Shown piece by piece: positions 42,458 to 51,415 of a stretch of 64,000 nt of DNA (position 1 is the first letter of the stretch; each line of letters starts with the position of its first letter). The notes under the pieces were generated by a model. The model did no database searches, was not told the origin of the DNA, and saw only the letters and a program-made list of their open reading frames with translations. The stretch covers positions 1 to 64,000 of the forward strand of contig NZ_JAAXLS010000004.1 of assembly GCF_012328925.1 (NCBI RefSeq), written 5' to 3'. Source of the DNA: Amycolatopsis acididurans. GTDB taxonomy: Bacteria; Actinomycetota; Actinomycetes; Mycobacteriales; Pseudonocardiaceae. The translations under genes were made by a program, and so were the position numbers.

Positions 42458-43615
42458 CTACGGCTGCGCCACGAGCGCGTCCACGGCCGCCGGCGAGAGC
42501 ATCTCGTCCGCGACCAGGCCCGCCACTCCGGCCAGGGTCGTGTTCGAGCCGAGCACGCACGCCTCGACGCTGAGCCCCTCCAGCGCGCTCGTGTGCGCGT
42601 TCTCCAGCACCGTCGAGCGCAACGCGTCCAGAAAAGGCGGCAGCACGCCGATCGCGCCCCCGACGCGGACATACCGCGGGTTGACGATGGTCACGACGGT
42701 CGCCAGCACGGTGCCGACCTGCCGCCCGGCCGCCGCGACCACGCGCCCGGCCTCGGGATTACCCGCCCGCACGCGCCGCACCACGTCCTCGGCGCTGCGC
42801 ACACCGGTCGGCCGCAGCTCACGGATCACCGCCTGCCCGCTCGCGATCGCCGACACGCAGCCCCGCCTGCCGCAGTCGCATCGCTGGTCCCTGCCCTCGA
42901 TGCGGATGTGCCCGATTTCGCCCGCCGAGGACGTCTCGCCCCGGTGCGTGCGCCCCGAGATCACCAGGCCGGCGCCGATGCCGGTGCCCACCTTGACCCC
43001 GACCAGCGCCGCCTCCGGCCGTCCCAGATCGCAGTACGCGCCGAAGGCCAGCGCGTTCGCGTCGTTCTCCAGCAATACCGGCACCGACAGCTCGTCGCTG
43101 AACGCCTCGCGCAGCCGGACGTCCTTCCACTCCGCCATCGTGGGCGGCGCGATCGTCGTGCCCCGCTCGTGGTCGATCTGGCCCGGCACGCTCAACCCGA
43201 ACGCGCACAGGCTGTCCACCCGCCCGGTCTCGGCCAGCAGCTCGCGCCCGGTGCCGAGCAGGAACGACAGCGTCTCGTGCGGCCGGTGCCCGACCGGCAG
43301 CGGCCGGTGCACCTGCGCGAACACGGTGCCCGCCAGATCGACCACCGCGATCGTCGCGTGCCGCTGCCCGACGTCGGCGACCAGCGCCGTGCGTCCCACG
43401 TCGTTGGCCGCGAGCATCTCGGCCGGACGGCCGCCGCTGGAGGCGCGGTGACCCGTCTGCCGGAGCAGCCCCAGCCGCTGCAACGTGTCGAGCCGTTCGA
43501 CCATCGTCACCCGGGACAGGCCGGTGCGGTCCTGCAGCTCCTGCCGCGTGAGGGGTCCCTCGGCACGCAGCGCCGCGAGGATGTGACCGGCGGAGGTCGG
43601 CGGAGGCGTTCGCAT
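42458..43615 (-). CDS. ROK-family transcriptional repressor
   Basis: A 385-residue ROK regulator. The N-terminal winged helix GPLTRQELQDRTGLSRVTMVER is followed by a sugar-kinase-like fold (VADVGQRHATIAVVDLAG; VKVGTGIGAGLVI) and a zinc motif CDCGRRGC. ROK repressors usually bind sugars or sugar phosphates. It is divergent from a glucosylglycerate hydrolase unit, so that is its probable target. The effector is inferred, not seen. Confidence 0.88.
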   Translation of the reverse strand: MRTPPPTSAGHILAALRAEGPLTRQELQDRTGLSRVTMVERLDTLQRLGLLRQTGHRASSGGRPAEMLAANDVGRTALVADVGQRHATIAVVDLAGTVFAQVHRPLPVGHRPHETLSFLLGTGRELLAETGRVDSLCAFGLSVPGQIDHERGTTIAPPTMAEWKDVRLREAFSDELSVPVLLENDANALAFGAYCDLGRPEAALVGVKVGTGIGAGLVISGRTHRGETSSAGEIGHIRIEGRDQRCDCGRRGCVSAIASGQAVIRELRPTGVRSAEDVVRRVRAGNPEAGRVVAAAGRQVGTVLATVVTIVNPRYVRVGGAIGVLPPFLDALRSTVLENAHTSALEGLSVEACVLGSNTTLAGVAGLVADEMLSPAAVDALVAQP

Positions 43616-43694
43616 GTTGACAGGGTCTCTCCCGGGGACTTATGTTCAATAGTCTGACAGAAGTCTCAACAAGAACGAAACCGGAGTGACTCGG

Positions 43695-43928
43695 ATGCGC
43701 ACGGCGCGACTGCCCCGCAGCGGCCCATCCCGGCGCCTGTTCGGCAGCTCGCACAGTGACCTTGCGCCGCTGGCGGGCGAGGACTTCGAGGACGTCTCCG
43801 CACTGCTGACCTCGCTCGGCGACACGGGCTTTCGCGGTCACCTTGCTGCGCACGACGGCGCCGACGCCGGGGAAACGGGGCTGCGCTGCGCGGTCGAGGT
43901 GTTCGAACCGCTGGAGGCGAGAGAATGA
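43695..43928 (+). CDS. small protein coupled to glucosylglycerate hydrolase
   Basis: A 77-residue frame starting ATG43695 behind GGAG at 43683-43686, MRTARLPRSGPSRRLFG and ending FEPLEARE. Its stop overlaps the hydrolase ATG in an ATGA junction, which suggests it is translated. I see no domain, signal peptide or membrane segment. An in-frame GTG at 43686 is an alternative start. Unrecognised. Confidence 0.6.
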   Translation: MRTARLPRSGPSRRLFGSSHSDLAPLAGEDFEDVSALLTSLGDTGFRGHLAAHDGADAGETGLRCAVEVFEPLEARE

Positions 43929-45307
43929 CGGTGGACGTCACGAGTTCGGCGGAGGCCTCGGGCGACAGACCGCCGGTGCGCTACAGCGAGCCGACGCTGG
44001 CCGCGCGGGCGGCCAGGGTGCTGCGGGACAACGACACGGGCGCCGTCATCACGGCCGCGCCGAAACTCTACCCCCACATGTGGAGCTGGGACGCCGCGTT
44101 CATCTCGATCGGGCTCGCCCGGCTCGACGTGCGCCGCGCGATCACCGAGCTGGAGACCCTGTTCCGCGCCCAGTGGCGCAACGGCATGGTGCCGCACATC
44201 GTGTTCACCGAAGCGGACGCGTACTTCCCGGGCCCGGACCGGTGGGGCACCGAGAACGCCCAGGACGGGCCGAGCAACGTGCGGACGTCGGGTATCTGCC
44301 AGCCGCCGGTGCACGCCATCGCGGTGCAGCGGGTGCTGGAGATCGCCCGCCGGTCCTCGCCGAACGAGCGCGCCGATGCCGAACGGTTCGTGCGCGGGAT
44401 CTGGCCGAAGCTCTACGCGTGGCACCGCTGGCTGGTGGAGTACCGCACGCCGGGTTCGGCCGGGCTGGTCGCGATCGTGCACGGCTGGGAGTCCGGAATG
44501 GACAATTCGCCGCGCTGGGACGTGCCCTACGACGCGGTGCATCCGGGTGCGGGCCTGCCGCCCTATGTGCGCAAGGACGTCCGTGTCGTCGGCGATCCGA
44601 GCGAGCGGCCCACCGACCGCGAGTACGACCGGTACCTGTGGCTGATCGAGGAGATGCGCCGCGCCGGTTACGACCAGCGCACGATCGTGGAGAACTCCAG
44701 CTTCCTGGTCGGCGACGTGTTCATCACCGCGTTGTTCGCGGTGTCCTGCGACGTTCTGGTCGAACTCGGCAAGGAGTTCGGGCAGTCCGGGGAGCAGCTG
44801 CGTGATCTGGCCGAGTGGGCGGCGAACGCGCGGCAGGCCGTGGCCGGAAGCTGCCACAGCGTGTCCGGGATGGCGCGTGACCGCGATCTGCGGGCCAGCC
44901 GCTGGCTCGACACGCAGACCATCGCTGGGTTCTCGCCGCTGCTGTGCGGCGGAGCGCCCGACGACGTGCAGCTGCAGCTGTTGTCGCTTTTGGACAGCGA
45001 CCGCTGGTGCGGGCACCCGGACCTGCTGGCCCCGGTGCCGCCGTCGGTTTCGCCGATGCGGCCGGGTTTCAACCCGAGACAGTACTGGCGGGGTCCACAG
45101 TGGCCGGTGGTGGTCTGGCTGTTCGGCTGGGCTTTCGAACGCCGCGGCTGGCATGAACGGGCCCGCCGGATGCGCGACGGCGGGATCCGGCTGACCGACG
45201 ACGGCTCGTTCGGCGAGTACTACCAGCCCTTCACGGGTGAGCCGCTGGGCAGCACCGAGCAGTCCTGGACCGCGGCCGTCGTGCTGGACTGGCTCTGCTC
45301 GGGCTGA
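43925..45307 (+). CDS. ggh: glucosylglycerate hydrolase (GH63-like)
   Basis: A 460-residue (alpha/alpha)6-barrel hydrolase matching mycobacterial glucosylglycerate hydrolase. PKLYPHMWSWDAAFISIGLA lies near residue 45, the acid in WESGMDNSPRWD near 190, and the base in GSTEQSWTAAVV near the C-terminus. The enzyme cleaves glucosylglycerate, a compatible solute accumulated under nitrogen limitation, to glucose and glycerate. It starts inside the stop of the 77-residue gene and is probably controlled by the ROK repressor. No synthesis genes are nearby. Confidence 0.78.
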   Translation: MTVDVTSSAEASGDRPPVRYSEPTLAARAARVLRDNDTGAVITAAPKLYPHMWSWDAAFISIGLARLDVRRAITELETLFRAQWRNGMVPHIVFTEADAYFPGPDRWGTENAQDGPSNVRTSGICQPPVHAIAVQRVLEIARRSSPNERADAERFVRGIWPKLYAWHRWLVEYRTPGSAGLVAIVHGWESGMDNSPRWDVPYDAVHPGAGLPPYVRKDVRVVGDPSERPTDREYDRYLWLIEEMRRAGYDQRTIVENSSFLVGDVFITALFAVSCDVLVELGKEFGQSGEQLRDLAEWAANARQAVAGSCHSVSGMARDRDLRASRWLDTQTIAGFSPLLCGGAPDDVQLQLLSLLDSDRWCGHPDLLAPVPPSVSPMRPGFNPRQYWRGPQWPVVVWLFGWAFERRGWHERARRMRDGGIRLTDDGSFGEYYQPFTGEPLGSTEQSWTAAVVLDWLCSG

Positions 45308-45313
45308 AGCTGC

Positions 45314-45362
45314 ACGGCGAAGCGCCCGGCCACCTTCGCGAGGTGACCGGGCGCTTCGCCGT
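45314..45362. terminator. bidirectional terminator between ggh and gluD
   Basis: ACGGCGAAGCGCCCGG and CCGGGCGCTTCGCCGT form a perfect 16-bp stem; the loop itself contains CACCT/AGGTG, adding a further short stem. It sits 7 bp past the ggh stop and 9 bp past the gluD stop, so it likely ends both convergent units. Confidence 0.85.
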
Positions 45363-45370
45363 TCGATGCC

Positions 45371-46234
45371 TTACAGGACCGGTTCGAGGGCTGCCTCGTC
45401 GGCCTTGGCGCCGGCCGGGGGCAGATGCTTCTTGCTGCGCCGCTGCCGACGTTCCAGGAACGTCGCCAGTGCCGTCAGCAACAGGCACAGCGCGATGTAG
45501 ATGACGGCGACGACCATCGTCGAGGGCACGCTCGGCAGGCCGAACGTGGTCTGGGTGGACACCGACCGCGCGTAGTACAGCAGTTCCTGATAGGTCACCA
45601 GGAAGCCGAGCGCGCTGTCCTTCAGCAGCACCACCAGCTGGCTGATGATCGTCGGCAGCATGGCGCGGATCGCCTGCGGGATCAGGACGAGGAACATCAC
45701 CTGCGTCTTGCGCATACCCAGCGCGTACGCGGCCTCGCTCTGGCCCTTGGGCAGCGCCTGGATGCCGGCGCGGAACACCTCCGCCAGGACCGAGCCGTTG
45801 TACAGCGTCAGGCCGAGGACCACGGCGAGATACGGAGTCATCTTCACGCCCAGCGCGGGAAGGCCGTAGTAGAACAGGAACATCAGGACCAGCAACGGGA
45901 TCGCGCGGAAGAACTCGACGACCGCCACCGAGACCCCGCGCACCCACGCGTGGTCGGACAGCCGCCCCGCCGCGAACACCGCGCCGAAGATCAGCGCCAG
46001 CAGCGCACCGAGCGCGAACGCCTTCAGCGTGCTGAGCACCGCGTTGGCGAGGTCCTGCTGAACCTGCTTGTACTGCAGCCACTCCCACTTGCGGGCGCTG
46101 AACTGCCCGCTGTCGTAGAACCGCCAGACGATGTAGGCGAGGATCGCGACGACGATCAGGGCACCGAGCACCGCCAGCCCGCGGTAGCGCATGCGGGCCT
46201 TGGGGCCCGGCACATCGAAGAGGACATTGCTCAT
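45371..46234 (-). CDS. gluD: glutamate ABC transporter permease GluD
   Basis: A 287-residue permease with the conserved loop EVFRAGIQALPKGQSEAAYALGM and QAIRAMLPTIISQLV, typical of polar amino-acid transporters. The C-terminus is basic (FLERRQRRSKKHLPP). Start ATG46234 (MSNVLFDVPG) overlaps the gluC stop. As last gene of gluABCD it forms the membrane channel with GluC. The longer upstream frame overlaps gluC and is not used. Confidence 0.9.
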   Translation of the reverse strand: MSNVLFDVPGPKARMRYRGLAVLGALIVVAILAYIVWRFYDSGQFSARKWEWLQYKQVQQDLANAVLSTLKAFALGALLALIFGAVFAAGRLSDHAWVRGVSVAVVEFFRAIPLLVLMFLFYYGLPALGVKMTPYLAVVLGLTLYNGSVLAEVFRAGIQALPKGQSEAAYALGMRKTQVMFLVLIPQAIRAMLPTIISQLVVLLKDSALGFLVTYQELLYYARSVSTQTTFGLPSVPSTMVVAVIYIALCLLLTALATFLERRQRRSKKHLPPAGAKADEAALEPVL

Positions 46235-46878
46235 CGCGCCACGCTCCAGCGCTTCTCGAGGGCTCGCTGCAGCACCGACAGGATCGCGACCAGGATGATG
46301 AAGCCGAGCGCGACCCACAGCAGGCCGATCAGCTGGTTCTCACCGCGTTCGGACAGGTACTGGCGGATCGCGCCGGCCTCGGCGACCGAGAACCCGGCGG
46401 CGATCGTGGTGTTCTTCAGCAACGCGATGAGCGTGCTCACCAGCGGCGGCACCACCGAGCGCACCGCCTGCGGCAACACGACCTGGCCGAGCACCTGGTT
46501 GAAGCTCAGCCCCAGCGCGCGGGCCGCCTCGGCCTGGCCCACCGGCACCGTGTTGATGCCGGAGCGGACCACCTCACAGATGAACGCCGAGGTGTAGACC
46601 GTCAGCGCGATCACCGCGTAGGTGAAGTACTCGAAGGTCTTGATCTGCAGGTAGGGGTAGGCGAACACGAAGAACACGAACACCAGCGTCAGCGGCGTGT
46701 TGCGGACCACGGTCACGTAGACGGTTCCGACCGCGCGGAACACCGGGACCGGGCTCACCCGCAGCATGGCCAGGAAGGTGCCGAAGACGAGGCTGGCCGC
46801 GCCGGAGATCAGGAACAGCTTGATCGTGGTCAGAAAGAACGGACCGTAGAGGTCCAGATTGTCGAGCAGGACGTCCAT
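46231..46878 (-). CDS. gluC: glutamate ABC transporter permease GluC
   Basis: A 215-residue permease with the EAA-type loop EVVRSGINTVPVGQAEAARALGL and QVVLPQAVRSVVPP. It begins MDVLLDNLDLYGPFF at ATG46878. It follows gluB across an 85-bp gap holding a hairpin and overlaps gluD by 4 bp. With GluD it makes the glutamate channel energised by GluA. Confidence 0.9.
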   Translation of the reverse strand: MDVLLDNLDLYGPFFLTTIKLFLISGAASLVFGTFLAMLRVSPVPVFRAVGTVYVTVVRNTPLTLVFVFFVFAYPYLQIKTFEYFTYAVIALTVYTSAFICEVVRSGINTVPVGQAEAARALGLSFNQVLGQVVLPQAVRSVVPPLVSTLIALLKNTTIAAGFSVAEAGAIRQYLSERGENQLIGLLWVALGFIILVAILSVLQRALEKRWSVAR

Positions 46879-46917
46879 CGGGCCTTCCCGAATGCCGGAT
46901 GCTGTGTCGAAGTAGGG

Positions 46918-46950
46918 AGCCGGTGGGCGCGACGAGCGCACCCACCGGCT
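46918..46950. terminator. hairpin between gluB and gluC
   Basis: AGCCGGTGGG and CCCACCGGCT form the base of a stem continued by CGC/GCG with one bulged base and a short loop. It lies 13 bp after the gluB stop within the operon. Such hairpins commonly stabilise the binding-protein message or terminate part of the transcripts. Confidence 0.65.
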
Positions 46951-46963
46951 TCAGGTGAGGAAC

Positions 46964-47869
46964 TCAGTACCGCTGGATGGCGGGCGGAGTCGCGGCCGAG
47001 CCGGACTTGCCCAGGGTGGAGTCGTAGATCTTCTGCCAGGTGCCGTTGTCGATCGCGGCCTGCAGCAGATCGTCGATCTTGCCGCGTAGCGCCGAGTCGT
47101 CCTTGTTCAGGCCGACGCCGTAGGGCTCCTGCGAGAACGGCTTGCCGACGACCTTCAGCGTGTCCGGGTCCTGCGCGGCGAAGCCCTTGAGGATCGCGTC
47201 GTCGGTGGTGACGGCGTCCACCTCCTTGGTGCCCAGCTTCTCCACGCACTGCGAGTACTTCTGGAACTCGACGATGTTCTGCGGCTCGGTCAGGCCCTGG
47301 TCGCGCACACGCTGGATCGGGGTCGAACCGGTGACCGAGCAGACCTTCTTGCCCTTCAGGCTCTGCGGGCCGGTGATCGAGTTGTCGTCCTTGCGCACCA
47401 GCAGGTCCTGGCCGGCCTGGAAGTACGGGCCCGCGAACGAAACCTGCTGCTTGCGCTTGTCGGTGATCGTGTAGGTGCCGACGTAGTAGTCGACGTCGCC
47501 GTTGGCGATCGCGGCCTCGCGGGCGCTGGAGTCGACGGTCTTGTAGGTGATCTTGCTTTCGTCGAAGCCGAGACCCGCGGCGACCATCTTGGCGATCTCG
47601 ATGTCGAAGCCCGAGTACTTGCCGGTGGTCAGGTCCTTGAGGCCGAGACCCGGCTGGTCGTCCTTCACCCCGATGGTGAGGCCGCCCTTGCTCTTGATCT
47701 TGGCGAAGGTCGGCGAGCCCGCCACGTCCACATTGGACGCCACCGTGTAGGTCGGGGGCTGCGCGCCGCCCGAGGCTCCGGTGCCCCCGGAGGGCGACCC
47801 TTCCTTACCGCATGCGGTCAGCGCGAGCGCGCCGACCAGCAGCCCTGCCGCCAGGGTGCGGATCTTCAT
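46964..47869 (-). CDS. gluB: glutamate-binding lipoprotein GluB
   Basis: A 301-residue periplasmic-type binding protein. A lipoprotein signal ends in the lipobox LTAC with Cys20 as lipid site. The SBP_bac_3 domain is clear (GLTIGVKDDQPGLGL, FDIEIAKMVAAGLGF, DYYVGTYTITDKRKQQVSFAGPY). It should capture glutamate outside the membrane. It lies 50 bp after gluA and before gluC. Confidence 0.92.
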   Translation of the reverse strand: MKIRTLAAGLLVGALALTACGKEGSPSGGTGASGGAQPPTYTVASNVDVAGSPTFAKIKSKGGLTIGVKDDQPGLGLKDLTTGKYSGFDIEIAKMVAAGLGFDESKITYKTVDSSAREAAIANGDVDYYVGTYTITDKRKQQVSFAGPYFQAGQDLLVRKDDNSITGPQSLKGKKVCSVTGSTPIQRVRDQGLTEPQNIVEFQKYSQCVEKLGTKEVDAVTTDDAILKGFAAQDPDTLKVVGKPFSQEPYGVGLNKDDSALRGKIDDLLQAAIDNGTWQKIYDSTLGKSGSAATPPAIQRY

Positions 47870-47919
47870 TCGAACTCCCCTGCTTCCTGGGTGAGGCGGC
47901 GCCCGCGCGCCGCGTATTA

Positions 47920-48675
47920 CTAGTGAGTGAGGATCTTGCCGAGGAAGTCCTTCGCGCGGTCGGACTTCGGCTTCGTGAAGAAGTCGTCCGGCGTGGCGTC
48001 CTCGACGATCTCCCCGTCCGACATGAACACCACGCGGTGCGCGGCGCGGCGGGCGAAGCCCATCTCGTGGGTCACCACGAGCATGGTCATGCCGTCGGCC
48101 GCGAGGCCGGTCATGGTGTCGAGCACTTCCTGCACCATTTCGGGGTCCAGCGCCGAGGTCGGCTCGTCGAACAGCATCACCTTCGGTTTCATCGCCAGCG
48201 CACGCGCGATCGCCGCCCGCTGCTGCTGGCCACCGGAAAGCTGGGCCGGGTACTTCTGCGCCTGGTTGGCGATGCCGACGCGGTCCAGCAGCTCCATCGC
48301 GTTCTTGCGTGCCTCGGCGGAGGAGAGCTTGCGGACCTTGACCGGCGCGAGCATCACGTTCTCGACGATGCTCTTGTGCGCGAAGAGGTTGAACGACTGG
48401 AAAACCATCCCGACGTCGGCGCGCAGTGCCGCGAGCGCCTTACCCTCCGCCGGAAGCGGTTTGCCGTCCACCGCGATCTCGCCGGAGTTGATCGGCTCCA
48501 GCCGGTTGATCGCGCGGCACAGCGTGGACTTGCCCGAACCCGAGGGCCCCAGCACCACGACGACCTGGCCGCGCGGCACCTCGATGTTGATGTCCTTCAG
48601 CACGTGCAGGTCGCCGAAGAACTTGTTCACGCCCGCCGCCCGGATCATCGGTGGCGCCGGCGTCGCTGTGCTCAT
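47920..48675 (-). CDS. gluA: glutamate ABC transporter ATPase GluA
   Basis: A 251-residue ABC ATPase. Walker [10 protein letters not shown], signature [15 protein letters not shown], Walker [14 protein letters not shown] and the H-loop VVTHEM are complete. ATG48675 ([11 protein letters not shown]) is used; upstream codons look non-coding. It is the first gene of gluABCD, with a promoter expected in the 180-bp gap to mazE. Confidence 0.92.
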   Translation of the reverse strand: MSTATPAPPMIRAAGVNKFFGDLHVLKDINIEVPRGQVVVVLGPSGSGKSTLCRAINRLEPINSGEIAVDGKPLPAEGKALAALRADVGMVFQSFNLFAHKSIVENVMLAPVKVRKLSSAEARKNAMELLDRVGIANQAQKYPAQLSGGQQQRAAIARALAMKPKVMLFDEPTSALDPEMVQEVLDTMTGLAADGMTMLVVTHEMGFARRAAHRVVFMSDGEIVEDATPDDFFTKPKSDRAKDFLGKILTH

Positions 48676-48854
48676 AGGTCCTCCATAGCCTGGCTCACCC
48701 CGCGATCTAACACCGAGGAGTCGGCAGGTGCCCGTCAATCTGAACAAAAGGCAACCTAAGCGTCATCTACGACACCAGGTCGCGCTCACTGTAGCCATCA
48801 GCATCGAGCTCAGCAGGGTGGCATCGAAGTAGCACCGGGGGTAGCATCATTGGT

Positions 48855-49076
48855 ATGAAACTGAGTGTGAGCCTGGGTGAGGAGGACGTGGCCTTCCTCG
48901 ACGAGTACGCGGCCCGTACCAGCGCCGGCTCGCGGTCGGCGGTGCTGCACCAGGCGATCGACCTGTTGCGCGCCTCCCAGCTCGAGGACGCCTACCAGGC
49001 GGCGTGGGAGGAATGGGCCGGCGACGAGGAACAGGCGTGGGACGCCGTCGTCGCTGACGGGGTGGCGGCCGGCTGA
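48855..49076 (+). CDS. mazE: MazE-type ribbon-helix-helix antitoxin
   Basis: A 73-residue antitoxin: an RHH DNA-binding part (MKLSVSLGEEDVAFLDEYA, SRSAVLHQAIDLLR) and an acidic, Trp-containing tail that should wrap the toxin (YQAAWEEWAGDEEQAWD). It resembles mycobacterial MazE9. Its TGA overlaps the toxin start (TGATG), giving coupled synthesis. It probably represses its own promoter. Confidence 0.88.
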   Translation: MKLSVSLGEEDVAFLDEYAARTSAGSRSAVLHQAIDLLRASQLEDAYQAAWEEWAGDEEQAWDAVVADGVAAG

Positions 49077-49423
49077 TGCGGCGTGGCGAGATCCGCATGG
49101 TCAGTCTCGACCCGGTGCGCGGGGCGGAATCCAACAAGACGAGGCCGGCGGTGATCGTCAGCAACGACGGGGCGAACGCGGTGGCCACGAGGCTCGGCCG
49201 CGGCGTGGTCACAGTCGTGCCGGTCACGTCGAACGTCGCGCGCGTCTACCCGTTCCAGGTGCGGCTGCAGGCCGCCGACTGCGGGCTGAAGACCGATTCG
49301 AAGGCGCAGGCCGAGCAGGTGCGGTCGGTGTCGGTGGAGCGGATCGGGCGCAAGGTGGGGCAGCTGCCCGCGATGATCATGGACAAGCTCGACCAGGCGC
49401 TGCGCGTGCATCTGGGCTTGTAA
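49076..49423 (+). CDS. mazF: MazF-type endoribonuclease toxin
   Basis: A 115-residue MazF/PemK toxin: MRRGEIRMVSLDPVRGAESN, then RPAVIVSND, VVTVVPVTSN and SKAQAEQVRSVSVERI. These match mycobacterial MazF9. MazF toxins cleave mRNA or tRNA at short motifs; the target here is unknown. One variation: usual MazF starts EIWxVDL; here EIRMVSL replaces the Trp and the Asp of that strand, both often conserved, so activity may be altered. Confidence 0.88.
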   Translation: MRRGEIRMVSLDPVRGAESNKTRPAVIVSNDGANAVATRLGRGVVTVVPVTSNVARVYPFQVRLQAADCGLKTDSKAQAEQVRSVSVERIGRKVGQLPAMIMDKLDQALRVHLGL

Positions 49424-49459
49424 ACCGGCCGCGATCGCCCAGGTTTACCCTGGTAGCCG

Positions 49460-50932
49460 ATGAACACGGCAGATGTCGAGAGAACTTACCAAATCCGCAC
49501 GTTCGGGTGTCAAATGAACGTGCACGACTCCGAGCGCCTCGCCGGGCAGCTGGAGCAGGCGGGCTACGTGCCCGCGCCCGAGGGCGGTGCGCCCGATCTC
49601 GTCGTGTTCAACACCTGCGCGGTCCGCGAGAACGCCGACAACAAGCTGTACGGCACGCTCGGCCACCTGCGCCCCGCCAAGGATGCGAATCCCGGCATGC
49701 AGATCGCCGTCGGCGGCTGCCTCGCGCAGAAGGACCGCGGCGAGATCGTCAAGCGTGCGCCGTGGGTCGACGTCGTGTTCGGCACCCACAACCTCGGCTC
49801 GCTGCCGGTTCTGCTCGAGCGCGCCCGGCACAACGCCGAGGCCGAGGTCGAGATCCTCGAATCGCTGGAGACCTTTCCCTCCACGCTGCCCGCCCGCCGC
49901 GACTCGGCCTACTCGGGCTGGGTGTCGATCTCGGTGGGCTGCAACAACACCTGCACGTTCTGCATCGTCCCGGCGCTGCGCGGCAAGGAACGTGACCGCA
50001 GGCCCGGCGAGATCCTGGCGGAGGTCGAGGCGCTGGTCGCCGAGGGCGTGCTCGAGGTGACCCTGCTGGGCCAGAACGTCAACTCCTACGGCGTCGAGTT
50101 CGGCGACCGGCTCGCGTTCGGCAAGCTGCTGCGGGCCTGCGGATCGGTCGACGGGCTGGAGCGCGTGCGGTTCACCTCGCCGCATCCGGCCGCGTTCACC
50201 GAGGACGTCATCGACGCGATGGCCGAAACGCCGAACGTGTGCCACCAGCTGCACATGCCGCTGCAGTCCGGTTCCGACCGCGTGCTCAAGGAAATGCGGC
50301 GCTCCTACCGGTCGAGCCGCTATCTGTCCATTTTGGACAAGGTGCGGGCGGCGATGCCGGACGCGGCCATCACCACAGACATCATCGTCGGCTTCCCCGG
50401 CGAGACCGAGGAGGACTTCCAGGCGACGCTGGACGTGGTGCGCGAGGCGCGGTTCTCCAGCGCGTTCACGTTCCAGTACTCCAAGAGGCCCGGCACTCCG
50501 GCCGCCGGAATGGACGGCCAGCTGCCCAAGCAGGTCGTGCAGGAACGCTACGACCGGCTCGTCGAGCTGCAGAACGACATCGCCTGGCAGGAGAACAGGA
50601 AACTCGTCGGACGCAAGGTCGAGCTGCTGGTCGCCACCGGCGAGGGCCGCAAGGACGCCGAGACGCGGCGGATGAGCGGCCGCGCCCGCGACGGGCGGCT
50701 GGTGCACTTCACGCCGGCCGGCCCGGCCGTCGACCGCGGCATCCGGCCCGGCGACATCGTGGAAACCGTCGTCACCTACGGCGCCCCGCACCACCTCGTG
50801 GCGGACGGGGACGTCGTCGCGCACCGGCGCACGCGCGCCGGCGACAACGTGGAGGCCGGGCTGCGGCCGAAGACCGACGGCGTCAGCCTCGGGCTGCCGT
50901 CCTTCGGTAAACCCGCCGGGAGGAACTCATGA
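49460..50932 (+). CDS. miaB: tRNA (ms2i6A37) methylthiotransferase MiaB
   Basis: A 490-residue radical-SAM methylthiotransferase. The N-terminal UPF0004 domain ([38 protein letters not shown]) binds one [4Fe-4S] cluster; CNNTCTFC binds the SAM cluster; a TRAM domain is at the end. It adds a methylthio group to i6A37 of tRNA, the product of MiaA encoded 9 kb downstream. Its stop overlaps the next gene (ATGA). Confidence 0.95.
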   Translation: MNTADVERTYQIRTFGCQMNVHDSERLAGQLEQAGYVPAPEGGAPDLVVFNTCAVRENADNKLYGTLGHLRPAKDANPGMQIAVGGCLAQKDRGEIVKRAPWVDVVFGTHNLGSLPVLLERARHNAEAEVEILESLETFPSTLPARRDSAYSGWVSISVGCNNTCTFCIVPALRGKERDRRPGEILAEVEALVAEGVLEVTLLGQNVNSYGVEFGDRLAFGKLLRACGSVDGLERVRFTSPHPAAFTEDVIDAMAETPNVCHQLHMPLQSGSDRVLKEMRRSYRSSRYLSILDKVRAAMPDAAITTDIIVGFPGETEEDFQATLDVVREARFSSAFTFQYSKRPGTPAAGMDGQLPKQVVQERYDRLVELQNDIAWQENRKLVGRKVELLVATGEGRKDAETRRMSGRARDGRLVHFTPAGPAVDRGIRPGDIVETVVTYGAPHHLVADGDVVAHRRTRAGDNVEAGLRPKTDGVSLGLPSFGKPAGRNS

Positions 50933-51408
50933 ACGACGTGCCCAACGGCAACGGAACCGACCTCGACCGGCTGGCCGAGGACGTCGACACCGTCGTCACC
51001 AAGGCCTCGCGCACCGTGGAGCTGGGGCGCCGGGGATTCGTGCTCTCGATCCTGGTGTTCGTGCTGATCGTCGGGCAGATCCTGCCGTGGGTCGGCGATC
51101 ACGTCGGCTGGCAGGTGCTGTTCGGCCAGGGCGGCCCGATCCCGCAGTTGTTCGCGGCCACCTCCACCCTGATCGGCGTGCTGTGCTCGGTGCTCGCGCT
51201 GACCACCCGCCGCTGGTGGATGACGTGGGTCTGCGCGATCGGCGGCTGGTTCTCCTCGGTGGACGGCCTGCTTGCGATCTGGTCGCAGCAGTCCGGCGGC
51301 GGTAACAACGTCGCCGGCGCGGGGCCGGGCATCGGGATGATCGTCGCGCTGGCGGCGATGGTGCTGCTGGCGGGCAACTGGATGCGCACCGCCTTCTCGC
51401 GCACCTGA
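50929..51408 (+). CDS. Rv2732c-type membrane protein
   Basis: A 159-residue protein with a soluble N-terminus (about 35 residues) and four hydrophobic segments ([74 protein letters not shown]). Mycobacterium has a homologous gene beside miaB. Translationally coupled to miaB. Function unknown. Confidence 0.82.
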   Translation: MNDVPNGNGTDLDRLAEDVDTVVTKASRTVELGRRGFVLSILVFVLIVGQILPWVGDHVGWQVLFGQGGPIPQLFAATSTLIGVLCSVLALTTRRWWMTWVCAIGGWFSSVDGLLAIWSQQSGGGNNVAGAGPGIGMIVALAAMVLLAGNWMRTAFSRT

Positions 51409-51415
51409 CCCGTTG

